Notes: generated by a model from the sequence alone, not told the origin. A DNA stretch of 64,000 nucleotides from an uncultured Prevotella sp. (GCA_900554695.1 USHV01000001.1:62001-126000); one strand, 5' to 3'. Shown: positions 9,448-22,555, counted from the stretch's first letter. Made by a program: numbers and translations.

Positions 9448-10701
9448 CTATTTACGCTTTGAGGTCACTTCTGCCTCATATTCATCAACTCCAGCTATGA
9501 ACTCCTCGCCCACAGGCACACCGTTGCGCAGACAGAACATATCCCACACGGCGTTCCATGGCAGCGACTTGCACTCCTCGAGCAGTGCCAGACGCTCGAA
9601 GCCCTTGTCCTCAGCCTCGTAGCGGCGCAGCGTGTCGAGCGGTTCGAGCAGCGCCTGAAGCAGACATTTCTGTGTGGCGCGGCTTCCTATGACATAGGCT
9701 CCGATGCGGTTGATGGAGGCATCGAAGTAGTCGAGACCTATGTGCACGCGGTTGAGGGCATTGCAACGCACAATCTCCTTGCAGAGGTCGAGCGTGTCAT
9801 CGTTCATTATCGTAACGTGATCGCTGTCCCAGCGCACGGGGCGGCTCACGTGGAGCAGCACCTCCGGCACGAACAGCAGGAGCGAAGAGAGTTTGTCGGC
9901 CACGCTCTCCGTCGGATGGAAGTGGCCTGTGTCGAGCGTGACGAGCTTCTGATGCTGCACGCCGTAACCTATATAGAAATCGTTTGAACCCACGGTGTAG
10001 CTCTCAAGACCTATGCCGAACACCTTAGATTCTATGCTGTCCTTCATGTGTTTGTATTCGGTTGCGAAGATGCGGTCGAGCGAATCCTTGAGCAGTTCGC
10101 GATACATCATGCGGTTCACCGTTATGTCCTTGCTGCCGTCGTGTATCCATAGGTTCATTATGCAGGGGTCATTCTGGCGGCGTCCCATCTCCTCCGCAAT
10201 GGCGCGGCAGCGCACGGTGTGCTCCACCCAGAAGTCGCGTATGGCCTTGTCGGGATTTGCCAGCGAGAGGTTTCCGCTCTTGGGATGAGAGAACGATGTG
10301 GAGTTGAAGTCGAGCTTAATGTCGTTCTCGGCAGCCCACTCCATCCAACTCTCGAAGTGTGACGGCTCAACCTGATCACGATCGACAAACTTTCCTCCGA
10401 AATCGCCGTATATCTCGTGCAGACTCAGACGGTGACGGCCGGGGATGAACGACATGGCTTTCAGTATGTCCATGCGCACTTCCTCCATGTTGCGCGCCTT
10501 GCCGGGATAATTGCCCGTAGCCTGTATGCCGCCCGTGAGCGCGCCGCCCGACTCGAATCCGGTGACGTCGTCGGCCTGCCAGCAATGCATTGACAATGAA
10601 ATATTCTGCAAGGCGTCCATCGCCTTGTCTGTATCGATACCCAGAACGGCATAGCGTTCCTTGGCTATCTCGTAGGCTTTGTTTATCAGTTGTTCTTTCA
10701 T
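9448..10701 (-). CDS. rhaA: L-rhamnose isomerase
   Basis: A 417-residue cytosolic isomerase converting L-rhamnose to L-rhamnulose. The family sequence is clear throughout: ALQNISLSMHCWQADDV near the N-terminus, LDFNSTSFSHP, the metal-binding stretch LDTGHFHPTESVADKLS, and HVSRPVRWDSDHV with further Mn-binding residues. Length matches the family (about 415-420). It follows rhaB by about 107 bp and precedes rhaT by 17 bp, so it is the second gene of the catabolic operon. Confidence 0.96.
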   Translation of the reverse strand: MKEQLINKAYEIAKERYAVLGIDTDKAMDALQNISLSMHCWQADDVTGFESGGALTGGIQATGNYPGKARNMEEVRMDILKAMSFIPGRHRLSLHEIYGDFGGKFVDRDQVEPSHFESWMEWAAENDIKLDFNSTSFSHPKSGNLSLANPDKAIRDFWVEHTVRCRAIAEEMGRRQNDPCIMNLWIHDGSKDITVNRMMYRELLKDSLDRIFATEYKHMKDSIESKVFGIGLESYTVGSNDFYIGYGVQHQKLVTLDTGHFHPTESVADKLSSLLLFVPEVLLHVSRPVRWDSDHVTIMNDDTLDLCKEIVRCNALNRVHIGLDYFDASINRIGAYVIGSRATQKCLLQALLEPLDTLRRYEAEDKGFERLALLEECKSLPWNAVWDMFCLRNGVPVGEEFIAGVDEYEAEVTSKRK

Positions 10702-10808
10702 AATCAGGTTTTTGTATTTTTATGGTTATGTGTAAATTATCGTTTTTCGTGGCGCGGCAGCCGGTGTCGCGCCCTGTTCATGCGCCGTAAATCACAGCCC
10801 TGACGCGC

Positions 10809-12275
10809 TCAGACGGCGAACGGAGCCTTGCGATAGGCCTCGTTCCACACGGCGGTGTCGGCAGGCATGTAGGTTTTCAGATTTACCGAGCCGCGCACCT
10901 GTCGGCGCATCGACGCCAGGTCGGCAGTATGACCGGCAGCCATGGCCTGCAACATTATGTTGCCTATGGCTGTGGCCTCGGACGGTCCTGCAACCACCGG
11001 CACTCCGGTGGCATTGGCCGTCCATTGGTTCAACAGCTCGTTGCAACTGCCACCGCCGATAACGTGCAGCACGCTGAGTGGTCGCTCTGAGAGCCCGCGC
11101 AGACTGTCGAAGACATGACGGTAGCGCAAGGCGAGGCTCTCGAATATGCAACGCACCAGACGTCCGCGCGTATCGGGCACAGGTTGTCTGTGACTGCGGC
11201 AGGATGTCCGTATGGTCTCTACCATGTCGGACGGATTTGAAAAAGAAGCTTCGTCGGGATTTATCAAACTACGGAACGGCTCGGCGGCACGTGCCTCGTC
11301 TATCAGCACGTCGTAGGGCACTGCGCCCCATTGGGCACGGCAGCGCTCAAGAATCCACAAGCCGCAAATGTTCTTCAGCAGACGGATGGTGCCGTTGACA
11401 CCGCCCTCGTTGGTGAAGTTGAGCCTTTGGGTGTCGGCACTGATGACGGGCGCGTCGATCTCGATGCCCATCAACGACCATGTGCCGCTGCTGAGATAAG
11501 CAAAATCGCGGTCAGCGGCCGGTACGGCGGCTACTGCCGACGCTGTATCATGACCGGCGACGGCTATCACAGGCACGGGTCCGAGCCCTGTCTGGCGCTG
11601 CACCTCGGGCGTGAGCACGCCCACCTGCCGGCCGGGAAGGACGAAACGTCCGAAACTGTCCTCCGTCAGTCCGACAGCAGCGAGCAGCGAAGGCTCAAAC
11701 CGTCGGGTGGATGCATTGAGCAACTGCGACGTGGAGGCAATGGTATATTCGGTCACCATCTCGCCCGTAAGCATATATGTCATGGCATCGGGCATGAACA
11801 ACAGTCTGTCAGCGGCAGCCAGCGCACTGTCTGACGAGCGGCGCATGGCGTCGAGCTGGAACAGAGTATTGAAGTCCATCACCTGTATGCCGGTCTGTCT
11901 GTAAACCGTCTCGCGTGGGACCGAAGCGAAGAAACGCTCGGCAGCACCCGCGGTGAACGGGTCGCGATAGGCACGCGGAAGGCGCAGGAAAGCTCCGTCG
12001 CTGCCCACACACACGAAATCAACGCCCCACGTGTCAACGCCTATGGAGCATATCTCACAGTCGTCACGGCGAGCAACCAGCCTCAACCCCTCGACAACAT
12101 TGCGGAACAGCTCGTATATGTCCCAATAGAAGCGTCCGCCGTTCTCAATGAGATGGTTGGGAAAACGGTTCACCTCCTCCAGCTCCAGTCCCGAGGATTG
12201 GAAACTGCCTATTATGGTACGGCCGCTCGTTGCTCCGAGGTCGATTGCGAAGAAACACTCTTTCTTGTTGCTCAT
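10809..12275 (-). CDS. rhaB: rhamnulokinase
   Basis: A 488-residue FGGY-type sugar kinase that phosphorylates L-rhamnulose to rhamnulose 1-phosphate. The N-terminal phosphate-binding motif FFAIDLGATSGRTIIG, the segment GVDTWGVDFVCVG, and the second ATP-site motif AYLSSGTWSLMGIE fit RhaB. The later HVIGGGSCNELLNQ is the adenosine motif. It is the first gene of the rhamnose operon, with a -7 box about 40 bp upstream. Complete by length. Confidence 0.94.
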   Translation of the reverse strand: MSNKKECFFAIDLGATSGRTIIGSFQSSGLELEEVNRFPNHLIENGGRFYWDIYELFRNVVEGLRLVARRDDCEICSIGVDTWGVDFVCVGSDGAFLRLPRAYRDPFTAGAAERFFASVPRETVYRQTGIQVMDFNTLFQLDAMRRSSDSALAAADRLLFMPDAMTYMLTGEMVTEYTIASTSQLLNASTRRFEPSLLAAVGLTEDSFGRFVLPGRQVGVLTPEVQRQTGLGPVPVIAVAGHDTASAVAAVPAADRDFAYLSSGTWSLMGIEIDAPVISADTQRLNFTNEGGVNGTIRLLKNICGLWILERCRAQWGAVPYDVLIDEARAAEPFRSLINPDEASFSNPSDMVETIRTSCRSHRQPVPDTRGRLVRCIFESLALRYRHVFDSLRGLSERPLSVLHVIGGGSCNELLNQWTANATGVPVVAGPSEATAIGNIMLQAMAAGHTADLASMRRQVRGSVNLKTYMPADTAVWNEAYRKAPFAV

Positions 12276-12310
12276 CCGGTTATTAATAGTTTAGACTTTT
12301 TTTGACATGG

Positions 12311-12318
12311 CAAATATA
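12311..12318 (-). promoter_or_regulatory. -7 box TATATTTG upstream of rhaB
   Basis: On the minus strand TATATTTG matches TAnnTTTG about 36 bp before the rhaB ATG and is the best candidate start of the rhamnose operon. A clear -33 TTTG is absent, as expected for a promoter that needs an activator such as the AraC protein at 3058-4035; that link is inference. Confidence 0.5.
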
Positions 12319-12329
12319 GTAATAACATA

Positions 12330-13128
12330 CAGTAATGCAGATATATTTTTTGACTGAAAACATTCGCATTTTGATACAACACTGAGAAGACCACACAGAA
12401 AGTCATATATTAATGTGTGAACCGCTCCCGAAAGTGTCACAATACGCATAAAACAGGCACGATACGCCCACAAAAAGCCGTCTTCGCAGTGGCACGGTGC
12501 GTAAAGTGGCACAACAGTCGGATATATAAAAAGTGACATAAACCGCATATCGTCAGTGTCAGATTACGCATAATGACTGTATAATAATAAATTATTAATC
12601 GTAATATGATATAAAATAGACAACCGCGGGAAGCTATCCTGAGACTGTAATACGGCGGACTGAACGGCCATGAGCCGGACGTGTACAGACGGACTGCACA
12701 ATTACGAACGACAGGAATAATAACTGCCGGGCGCGGAATAAAACCTATTGCAGAACGATAATGGCAACAATCGAAATACAAGTAGCGGGCATGGAAGAGG
12801 CGAAAGCAATGCAACGCATATAATAAAACGACGCATCATATATAATAATGTGGCAAAAACTTGCCTACCGGTCCATAAAGCATCGGCACACGAAGCCGGA
12901 ACTGTCGGCAGAAACAGGCCTGAACGCGTAGCGATTGGAATGATGCGGAACAATGCTTTTCTTCCTCATAACCGTATATTCACGCAACATGAAAAGTAAG
13001 ACTTTTGACAAACACTATTCGCGAAATAGAAAAACAGAGCCCAACAGAATGGAGAAGTGACACGAAATAAGTTGATCAGAAAATATTGTCCGATGGTTTT
13101 TCAGAATAAAAATAATCGGGATTGATTA
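12330..13128. other. AT-rich non-coding region left of the CRISPR array
   Basis: About 800 bp with only short overlapping ORFs lacking recognisable motifs. No tracrRNA-like sequence complementary to the CRISPR repeat was found here by eye. Confidence 0.5.
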
Positions 13129-15706
13129 TGGACATTTGCTTTGAAAATCATTACCTTTGCGATATAAGCAACAGCAAATACTCTTGTACCTTCTCAATAC
13201 CAATGTTGTGATTTGCTCTAAAATTCTTACCTTTGCGATATAAGCAACAGCATGTTGGTGTTACCCATATTAACAGCGTTGTTGTGATTTGCTCTAAAAT
13301 TCTTACCTTTGCGATATAAGCAACAGCCCAGTTGACATCGACCAATACAGTAAGTAGTTGTGATTTGCTCTAAAATTCTTACCTTTGCGATATAAGCAAC
13401 AGCATAACATCATTAATGCCCTCTACCCCGGCGGTTGTGATTTGCTCTAAAATTCTTACCTTTGCGATATAAGCAACAGCTACTGCATTGTATAAGCCTG
13501 ATAGTGTTCCGTTGTGATTTGCTCTAAAATTCTTACCTTTGCGATATAAGCAACAGCAATCAGCAAGTCGCATAAGACGGTCACGGGGTTGTGATTTGCT
13601 CTAAAATTCTTACCTTTGCGATATAAGCAACAGCATAATCGTCAGGAGACGGAATGCGAGAACGTTGTGATTTGCTCTAAAATTCTTACCTTTGCGATAT
13701 AAGCAACAGCAGATTGCTTAAACAATGAGTTACTAACGTGTTGTGATTTGCTCTAAAATTCTTACCTTTGCGATATAAGCAACAGCTCACCGTTAGTATT
13801 ATCATCATCAAGAGAGTTGTGATTTGCTCTAAAATTCTTACCTTTGCGATATAAGCAACAGCACGTCGTGCATAGGTTTCTCGAGAGCCTGTGTTGTGAT
13901 TTGCTCTAAAATTCTTACCTTTGCGATATAAGCAACAGCCAACATCATTTCCGTTAGAGGTTGTTCTCTGTTGTGATTTGCTCTAAAATTCTTACCTTTG
14001 CGATATAAGCAACAGCTATTAGTTCTGCGGTCTTGTCGCTTTCGTTGTTGTGATTTGCTCTAAAATTCTTACCTTTGCGATATAAGCAACAGCGACGGAC
14101 AGCCGTTCTAATGTCTAACAATTGTTGTGATTTGCTCTAAAATTCTTACCTTTGCGATATAAGCAACAGCCTGTTTACGATAGGAACGGACGCGAACAAC
14201 GTTGTGATTTGCTCTAAAATTCTTACCTTTGCGATATAAGCAACAGCTTGGAATGTTTCGTTTTCTTCCAAATCTCCGTTGTGATTTGCTCTAAAATTCT
14301 TACCTTTGCGATATAAGCAACAGCATTAAAAACTATTTAACTATGATAATAACGTTGTGATTTGCTCTAAAATTCTTACCTTTGCGATATAAGCAACAGC
14401 AATGGGGCATACCGGAAAAGACCCCGATGTGTTGTGATTTGCTCTAAAATTCTTACCTTTGCGATATAAGCAACAGCTACAATGCTTTTGAGTACATGAA
14501 GAAAACAGTTGTGATTTGCTCTAAAATTCTTACCTTTGCGATATAAGCAACAGCTGAGGTTAGGCAGTATGTCTTTGTCGCGCGTTGTGATTTGCTCTAA
14601 AATTCTTACCTTTGCGATATAAGCAACAGCTAATTTAAAAAAAATGAGTGCATTGTGTCGGTTGTGATTTGCTCTAAAATTCTTACCTTTGCGATATAAG
14701 CAACAGCAATATACGCAAAACATCGTTCCAATCAGAGTTGTGATTTGCTCTAAAATTCTTACCTTTGCGATATAAGCAACAGCTGGTCCTCAATATACTT
14801 AACAAGCGAATAAGGTTGTGATTTGCTCTAAAATTCTTACCTTTGCGATATAAGCAACAGCACAATAGTGTTGTTAGAGTGTACAACTTTGTTGTGATTT
14901 GCTCTAAAATTCTTACCTTTGCGATATAAGCAACAGCCCTTCTCTCTGATATCCTTAGGCTGAGCAGTTGTGATTTGCTCTAAAATTCTTACCTTTGCGA
15001 TATAAGCAACAGCATTAACCGTATAACCGTACGGTCTAAAAGTGTTGTGATTTGCTCTAAAATTCTTACCTTTGCGATATAAGCAACAGCGATATCGTCC
15101 TGTCGGAATGATACAATACTGTTGTGATTTGCTCTAAAATTCTTACCTTTGCGATATAAGCAACAGCATTAACCGTATAACCGTACGGTCTAAAAGTGTT
15201 GTGATTTGCTCTAAAATTCTTACCTTTGCGATATAAGCAACAGCCAAACGCTGATTATTATATGTAAACAACAAGTTGTGATTTGCTCTAAAATTCTTAC
15301 CTTTGCGATATAAGCAACAGCCCAGAACCTTTAACAAGTGAACCAGAATTAGTTGTGATTTGCTCTAAAATTCTTACCTTTGCGATATAAGCAACAGCAG
15401 AGTGGTCGCAAATTTCTTTTAGCGTTGAGTTGTGATTTGCTCTAAAATTCTTACCTTTGCGATATAAGCAACAGCTTGCTTGCTTCGTTGAAAATCTTTC
15501 GATAAGTTGTGATTTGCTCTAAAATTCTTACCTTTGCGATATAAGCAACAGCTTCCTCCGCTCTGGAATTTTTGAAGAAGGTGTTGTGATTTGCTCTAAA
15601 ATTCTTACCTTTGCGATATAAGCAACAGCCGGACGGCAATATACAGCCATACGCACACGGTTGTGATTTGCTCTAAAATTCTTACCTTTGCGATATAAGC
15701 AACAGC
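13129..15706 (+). CRISPR. type II-C CRISPR array, 33 spacers
   Basis: Thirty-three identical 47-bp repeats (first at 13205-13251, last at 15660-15706) plus a degenerate repeat at 13129-13175, giving 33 spacers of 29-31 bp. The repeat begins GTTGTGATTTGCTC and ends ATATAAGCAACAGC. Spacers at 15014-15043 and 15168-15197 are identical. Each repeat holds TTG at positions 2-4 and TACCTTTG at 24-31, 19 nt apart, a complete Bacteroidetes promoter pointing along the plus strand, so transcription runs towards cas2 and opposite to the cas genes. The 5' half of the repeat pairs with the tracrRNA at 33771-33793, which confirms orientation. The leftmost repeat keeps its last 25 nt and has lost the pairing half. 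Confidence 0.98.
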
Positions 15707-15772
15707 ACATTATCCATAACAAGCTGAGCAGCAAAGGATTATGCGATATATCAGAAATATAAAACTGATATG

Positions 15773-15815
15773 GAAATAAGGAAACATCGCAAACAAGACG
15801 GTGTTTCCTTATTTC
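15773..15815. terminator. strong hairpin between array and cas2
   Basis: A perfect 14-bp stem (GAAATAAGGAAACA / TGTTTCCTTATTTC) with a 15-nt loop, midway between the end of the array and the stop of cas2. Both the array and the cas operon are transcribed towards it, so a bidirectional terminator is the simplest reading. This strip is also where a spacer-acquisition leader would be expected. Confidence 0.6.
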
Positions 15816-15903
15816 TGTTATATTCCGAAAGACAACATTATTGTATGGAATGATTAAAGTGTGCAGACTTGCTATAAGGTTAAAAAATAATAAATCTGTA
15901 TAT

Positions 15904-17227
<1,324 letters not shown>

Positions 17228-17231
<4 letters not shown>

Positions 17232-20200
17232 AATGCTTGATTATTAATTTCAATAACATTTCCTAATCGATCAACTTTTATCGGTACGCATATCTCCTTT
17301 ATAGATTTTTTCATATCCGTAAATTCGACTTTATTTAGCTGAGTATATTCTTCTTTATCTATTATTGGATTTGCTACATTATAAGGTATGCAATATAACC
17401 TAGAGCCGGTACAACTTACCATCTTATATATTCTGTCTCTCCCCAACGGCTGATTTATAATACCGCTACTGATTTCCTCGTCTGTTGGCAAATAAACAAG
17501 ATCGTTTGGCGAAAGCACAAACAACAGTTTGGCTCCGTCTTTCTCTTCAGGTGCAACAGTCTGCATGTTTTTTTGTCTGTCGATCACCGTTTTAAGCGGA
17601 ATAGTATCGAATATGCGTTTCTTTATTATATCACCGGTAGTACTGTCCACCATTTCTTTCTGGTAAACAGCGAAGAACAAGTTAGTACCTTTGGCAGCCT
17701 CAACGAACTTAGAACCTTTATTGCCCTTGACGCCTACAGCAAACTTATCAGCCTGTTCATATTTTCTTACCTTATAAATAGGTTTATGAGGCTTACCATT
17801 ATTAAGTTCCACAATATTACGATTCATCTGTTCTACACCTTCTGCCGAGAACGCTTTCTGAACATCATTATCGTTTGCCTCGAGATGACGCAGCAGTATT
17901 TTCTGAATTCCTGTATCGGTTATACTGCTTATAATATCCTTGGCTTTGGACTGTTTATCAACCTTGGCGAACAAAGATACTATATCGTTACCGAAGCGGG
18001 TGGCAAAGAATCGGTCGTTAGTCTCTTTGGTGAAATAATAAACCTTTATTTTCTTCAGGTCTATATCCTGCCATGCGTCCTTGTTGTCTTCGAAATATTG
18101 TTTTATCTTCTTCAGGTCGAATCCAAATTCTATCATTGCCATCAGTTTCTTCTTCAGATCCTTGTCAACAACAGCCTTAGGATTAGCCACTGCATACTTG
18201 AGTTGCACCTCCTTTATGCGTCTGAGATTCACCTCGCCATAAACAGTGTCCTTATGCATAGGTTTGCGTATTGCCCAGCTGTCGCCCTTCACCTGAGACT
18301 TGAGCCTCTTCTTTCCGTTCTCTATGCACTGATATTTGTTAGTGGTCTTGTTGATAACTCTAAGATTCTGTTTGAAGCTGACAATAATATTACGTAAGGC
18401 CTTCTCTACATCCACCGTGAACGTGGGCCACGGCTTAAAAAATTCACGCGCCACACTCATGGTACGTGTCTCACCATTACGTGTAACGATAACATTCTCG
18501 TAGCGCCGCAGCTTATGAGACAGCTGATAGAATGTTGATTTATTCTTTGACATAGCTGCCTCATTACTCAACAGATTGACATGGCTGCGTGTGGTGCAGG
18601 CTATGACTATGGCATCCATTGCATGATGACGATGGTCTATACGTTTCTTGTTGAATCCTTTCTGAAGATTCAGCGGCATATCCGGTATGAGATGTCCGTT
18701 AGCGCTCGGAGTAGTGAATTGGCTTGTGCCGGTGATCCTGTTCAATCTTTCGAAGCGTGGAAGCACAATACGATTCCATGCATCGCTGACGCCCCACTCA
18801 CGTTTCAACCTGTCTGTTATGGCGCCATTACATGTTATGACATTCTTGGACGTTGCCTCACACTCGTCTTTCTCACGCACCATATTTGACAACAGCGATT
18901 TCACCACCTTACTGATATAACGGCTGTCGTTCAACTGACGTTCCACAAAACCGTCGGGAATGTCGTCCATGAGCAATTTTTTCATTTTCATAGGATTCTT
19001 CCTGAAGTTTCTCTGTACAAGCTGCTCATACTCCTCCACCGAAAGAACGGTAACCGGATCACCAATGCTGACAGAAACTTTCTCACCGTGATGTGCCTTT
19101 ATGAACTCGTAGCCGAGCAAACGGTCCTTCAGCTGATTGACCTCAGCCTCACAGATAACTTTGTTTGACATGGAGTCATCGAAATAGCGAGCCTTCGGAA
19201 TGACGTGTTCTATCTGATAATCGTCGGTAAACAGACGGGCAAGAGGAATGGTACGGCCTGTGTAAGGTGACTGATATTTCTGGTCGAGCCATAATTTATA
19301 TTTTATCATCTCGGCATGTGTAGGACGTTTCTTCTCATCAGTCTGGCTGAACTTGCTTATTATCTCGCTTATATAATCAGGCACTTCATCCATGCTTTCG
19401 AGCACACCCTCCTCATATATACGCAGCATATCCTGCTGTGACGGAGAGTAAGGTCGCACGTTGTCTATTTCAAAATCAGGGTTCACAAACTCTGTAAGCA
19501 ATGCTTTTATGCGCAGGTTTGCATTTTCGTTCTCTGCCACACGCTTTGACATTTTGGCTCTTACGTCTGCAGGATTCTTCAAGTCACGGCCCATCTCCAC
19601 GTGTATCTCGTCTATCCTGCCATACTGTCTCCATATATCGCGCACGGTGCGCAGGGTCTCGGTTATCACCTGTTCGACTATCGGATTGCGCAACGAATGT
19701 TGCTTGAAACTGCTCAGATAGCGGTCTATATCGTCCGGACTGTTCCATCGGCTGACGTCCTTTGCCTCGCTGTGACGATTGTAAACCACATAGCAGGCCA
19801 GCCATAACGGCAGGCCACGGAAATGTGACACATCGGTAAGATTGACGGCCTTTTCGCGCACACGTGTCATAATAGTCTCATCATACACACCATCAATAAT
19901 ATTATTTATACGCACTCTGGTGGCTGCGTCTATAGCTTCCACATTCCAATATTTGCCCATACGCATGAGCGGAAGCAAGCGTCTGATGGCTTTCTCAGAA
20001 TAAGAGCCATATTCTTTCTTGAACGGAGGCAAGGCACTGAAAGCCTCAACAAACCTGTCATCAAGGGTTATTGCTTTATTGTTCTTGTCCTTTCTTTTAT
20101 TCTCTTCATCTTCATTGTATTTACAAACAAACGTAGCCATTGCCTTCTTTATCTCCTGCTTGTCATCCACCGAGTAAAGAATGTGCCATAAACGGTATTC

Positions 20201-21865
20201 GTTTGCCTTGTCAAGAAATGCCTCGTCCACCCCGGCATCCTTAAGACCTTTCAACATCAGAGCCCTTGTCTCGTTGCAGGGATAGGTCTTGTCTTCCACA
20301 TAATTCCACCTATACGGATAACTACTGTCCTTGCCTTTCGGTTTCTTCACCTTGAAATAAGTGCTCAGCAACGTGTCTTGCTTGATCTCCTTGCGGTCGT
20401 TAAGAAAGTCGAACAGCCTCACGACGTCGTCCTCATCCTTTATAAACTCGCCCGTAACATCAACATCCGCCTTCAGATGACCATCCACAATCTTCTGGCG
20501 TTCGTATATTCTGATATTACTTATAAACTGCCAAAGCCTGAACTCCTGGAACAAAGGATTCGACTTTGCCACACATTTCACAGGTGCGGTCTTCACCTCG
20601 CCGGTCTCCTTGTCCACATACGAACGGCTCTCATACGGACAGTTATCTATCAGAGACTTCTTGCTCTTGAGCGGTCTTTGATAAAATATTATGTTGTCAA
20701 CAAACAGATATGTGAAGTCGTAAGAGGCTATCGACTGTCTGTAAGCATCGTTGCTCTCGTAAAGTTCCTCGATACATGCCGTATAAAGTGTTCTGTCATT
20801 CAGCTCGGGTATGAATCGTTTCTGAGAATCCAGAATCCTCTTTAGTTCGCTCTTATAGTATTTACGCTCAACGGTCCTGACCAACTTGCCCTTTATCTTT
20901 TGCGTAGGGTCTGCCAGCAAAGAATCGTAAATATACTCGCCGACGGTCTTGCCCGAGCTGTCTATATCGCTTTCTGTCTTCTTTTTTATCAGCGTCCAGT
21001 CATCTTCCTTCGGCATTCTGAACGAGCGCTTTATGTTTCCGTCCTTATCTTTCTTCGGCGTACCGTCCTTCTCCACATCGGTAGTGATAATAAACTCCTT
21101 GGTCTTCCCTATCCAATCGGGAGCCTCGGCGGCAGGGCGGTGATACACCATTCCATTCTCAAGAATGACATCAAACCACGTGTCTTTGCCTTTTTTCTCG
21201 CCGGTATCCTTGACATCCACCACTTTCACGGCATAATACTCCACGAGCTTCCCCTTGTCCTCGCTTTGCTCGTCCTCACCGCGCAGCTGATAATATCCGC
21301 GTTTCTGATTGAAGTTAAGCAACAGCCAGGCAAGTTCTTGCTTTGTAAGCGCACGACTGAGAGCCTTCTTCCTGAGATAATAAATAGTCCAGTCGTAAGG
21401 CACCTTTTTTCCTCCGGCCAACCAATCTGGCTGACAGGCAGCGAAATCGGACAGCATCTCGTTGAACGAATCCATGAAAATGAAAGTCCATTTGCCGTCA
21501 TCGTTTCTTTTCCATGCTATCTTACACTCCTTGTCGTCCTTGAACTTTCCATATCGTGTGAGCGCATTGTCATAGTGCTCAGGCAGGAAACCCATGACAG
21601 ACAACACCCTGTTGAGCCGCTCGCGTCTGAGCAGATGCCGCTCGTGCAAGCGTCTTATGCCTCTTGCATCAGTACGTTCCTTTGTCTGCGACTTGGTGTT
21701 GCCCTTTGCAAAGTCGCCCAATGTCGCAGCATCCATCGGTATTATTCTACTTCCGGCTGCCTCTATACACTTTATCTTTTCATCACCGTTTTCGTCGTTC
21801 TCACTATTCACCACAGCCCAACCAATGCTGTTCGTTCCCAGATCCAGTCCTAATATCTTTTTCAT
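17228..21865 (-). CDS. cas9: type II-C Cas9 endonuclease, 1545 aa
   Basis: Complete RNA-guided nuclease. RuvC-I is at the N-terminus (LGLDLGTNSIGWAVV, catalytic Asp8). An arginine-rich bridge helix follows (ARGIRRLHERHLLRRERLNR). RuvC-II is IDEIHVEMGRDLKNP, the HNH domain includes YQIEHVIPKARYFDDSMSNKV with its catalytic histidine, and RuvC-III is KRIDHRHHAMDAIVIA. All key residues are present, so it should cut both strands. At 1545 residues it is at the large end for II-C proteins, as in other Bacteroidetes. A complete promoter lies upstream. It requires the tracrRNA found about 12 kb away at 33771. Confidence 0.97.
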
Positions 21866-21915
21866 AATTTATGTTTTTTCATGTCCGAACAATAGATTGC
21901 AACAATATTATATTG

Positions 21916-21946
21916 CAAATATAGGAAAAATAACAGCAACTACAAG
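21916..21946 (-). promoter_or_regulatory. cas operon promoter
   Basis: On the minus strand a -33 element (CTTG, 21943-21946) is followed by 19 nt and the -7 box TATATTTG (21916-21923), a full match to the Bacteroidetes consensus. The predicted start is about 40 nt before the cas9 ATG, and it would serve cas9-cas1-cas2. Confidence 0.75.
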
Positions 21947-22174
21947 CACGAGGCATCTGTATTTACCGAAGCCGGAAACGTAGATTTAAGGTTTATATCG
22001 GGGCCGTGAGAAAGAAAAAGGGACCAGTTTCAATACGGGGACAAAGGCCTGCGGTCTGATGACGGTTTGTGATTAAGTCTGAGACGGCGTCTTTCCTTCA
22101 GTTGAGGGGATGCCGGTACGTGGCACTTTCAGATTGTAAGCGGATTTCGGTTTTTCGGCCTCAGTTTTCTGTTC

Positions 22175-22555
22175 TACCCCGAAAAATAAGCGAGTATTTG
22201 CGGGCGGGCTCTTCGTCGGGCGCAAATATGCGAGTTATGAGAGGTTTTGTTAATGTATTGAATATCAGATAATTACATTTAAGGAGTATTTCCCCGCATT
22301 GCAAAAAGCACCATTTCGGCTTGCGAAATGGCCCATATTGGGTGCTGAAATAGGCCATATTGCACCCTGAAATGGGCTTTATCGTAATGTGAAATGGGCA
22401 ATATCGGAAAGCGAAACGGACTTTTCCGGACTACGTTATGGGGTATAACAAAGTGCAAAAAGGCACGAAACGGGCTATATTATGCGTGATTTAACATTCA
22501 TTCACACCTCTTTTGCGAATTTATTTTGTCAAAATTTAGTCAAGAAAAATTGTAA
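22175..22555 (+). repeat. palindrome-array element, copy 1 (family A)
   Basis: Non-coding element whose core is seven 19-bp quasi-palindromes at 22301, 22323, 22345, 22367, 22389, 22411 and 22433, each separated by 3 bp, an exact 22-bp register. Examples: GCGAAATGGCCCATATTGG and CTGAAATGGGCTTTATCGT. A diverged off-register word follows at 22465. The left flank (CCCCGAAAAATAAGCG ... GCGAGTTATGAGAGG) and right flank (TTTATTTTGTCAAAATTT) match family A copies at 28.5, 42.9 and 63.2 kb. It lies between the cas operon and the large GH78 gene. Confidence 0.85.

Noticed and set aside
12291..12999. Small ORFs between rhaB and the CRISPR array
   Set aside because: Short, overlapping on both strands, no motif, no promoter-start combination.
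13151..15639. Several minus-strand ORFs of 60-135 codons across the CRISPR array with repeated YRKGKNFRANHN-type sequence
   Set aside because: They are translations of the 47-bp repeats in alternating frames, not genes.
15737..15756. GCGATATA followed by TCAG just beyond the last repeat, resembling the repeat 3' end
   Set aside because: It is not at the distance expected for a further repeat after a 30-nt spacer and covers only about 10 matching bases.
21866..22174. Expected position of a tracrRNA upstream of cas9
   Set aside because: No stretch complementary to the repeat 5' half was found here or between the array and cas2; the match is at 33771.
22301..22451. Palindrome array 1 as a second CRISPR array
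   Set aside because: The 19-bp words vary and the 3-bp gaps are too short to be spacers; it is a periodic palindrome array, not repeat-spacer DNA.
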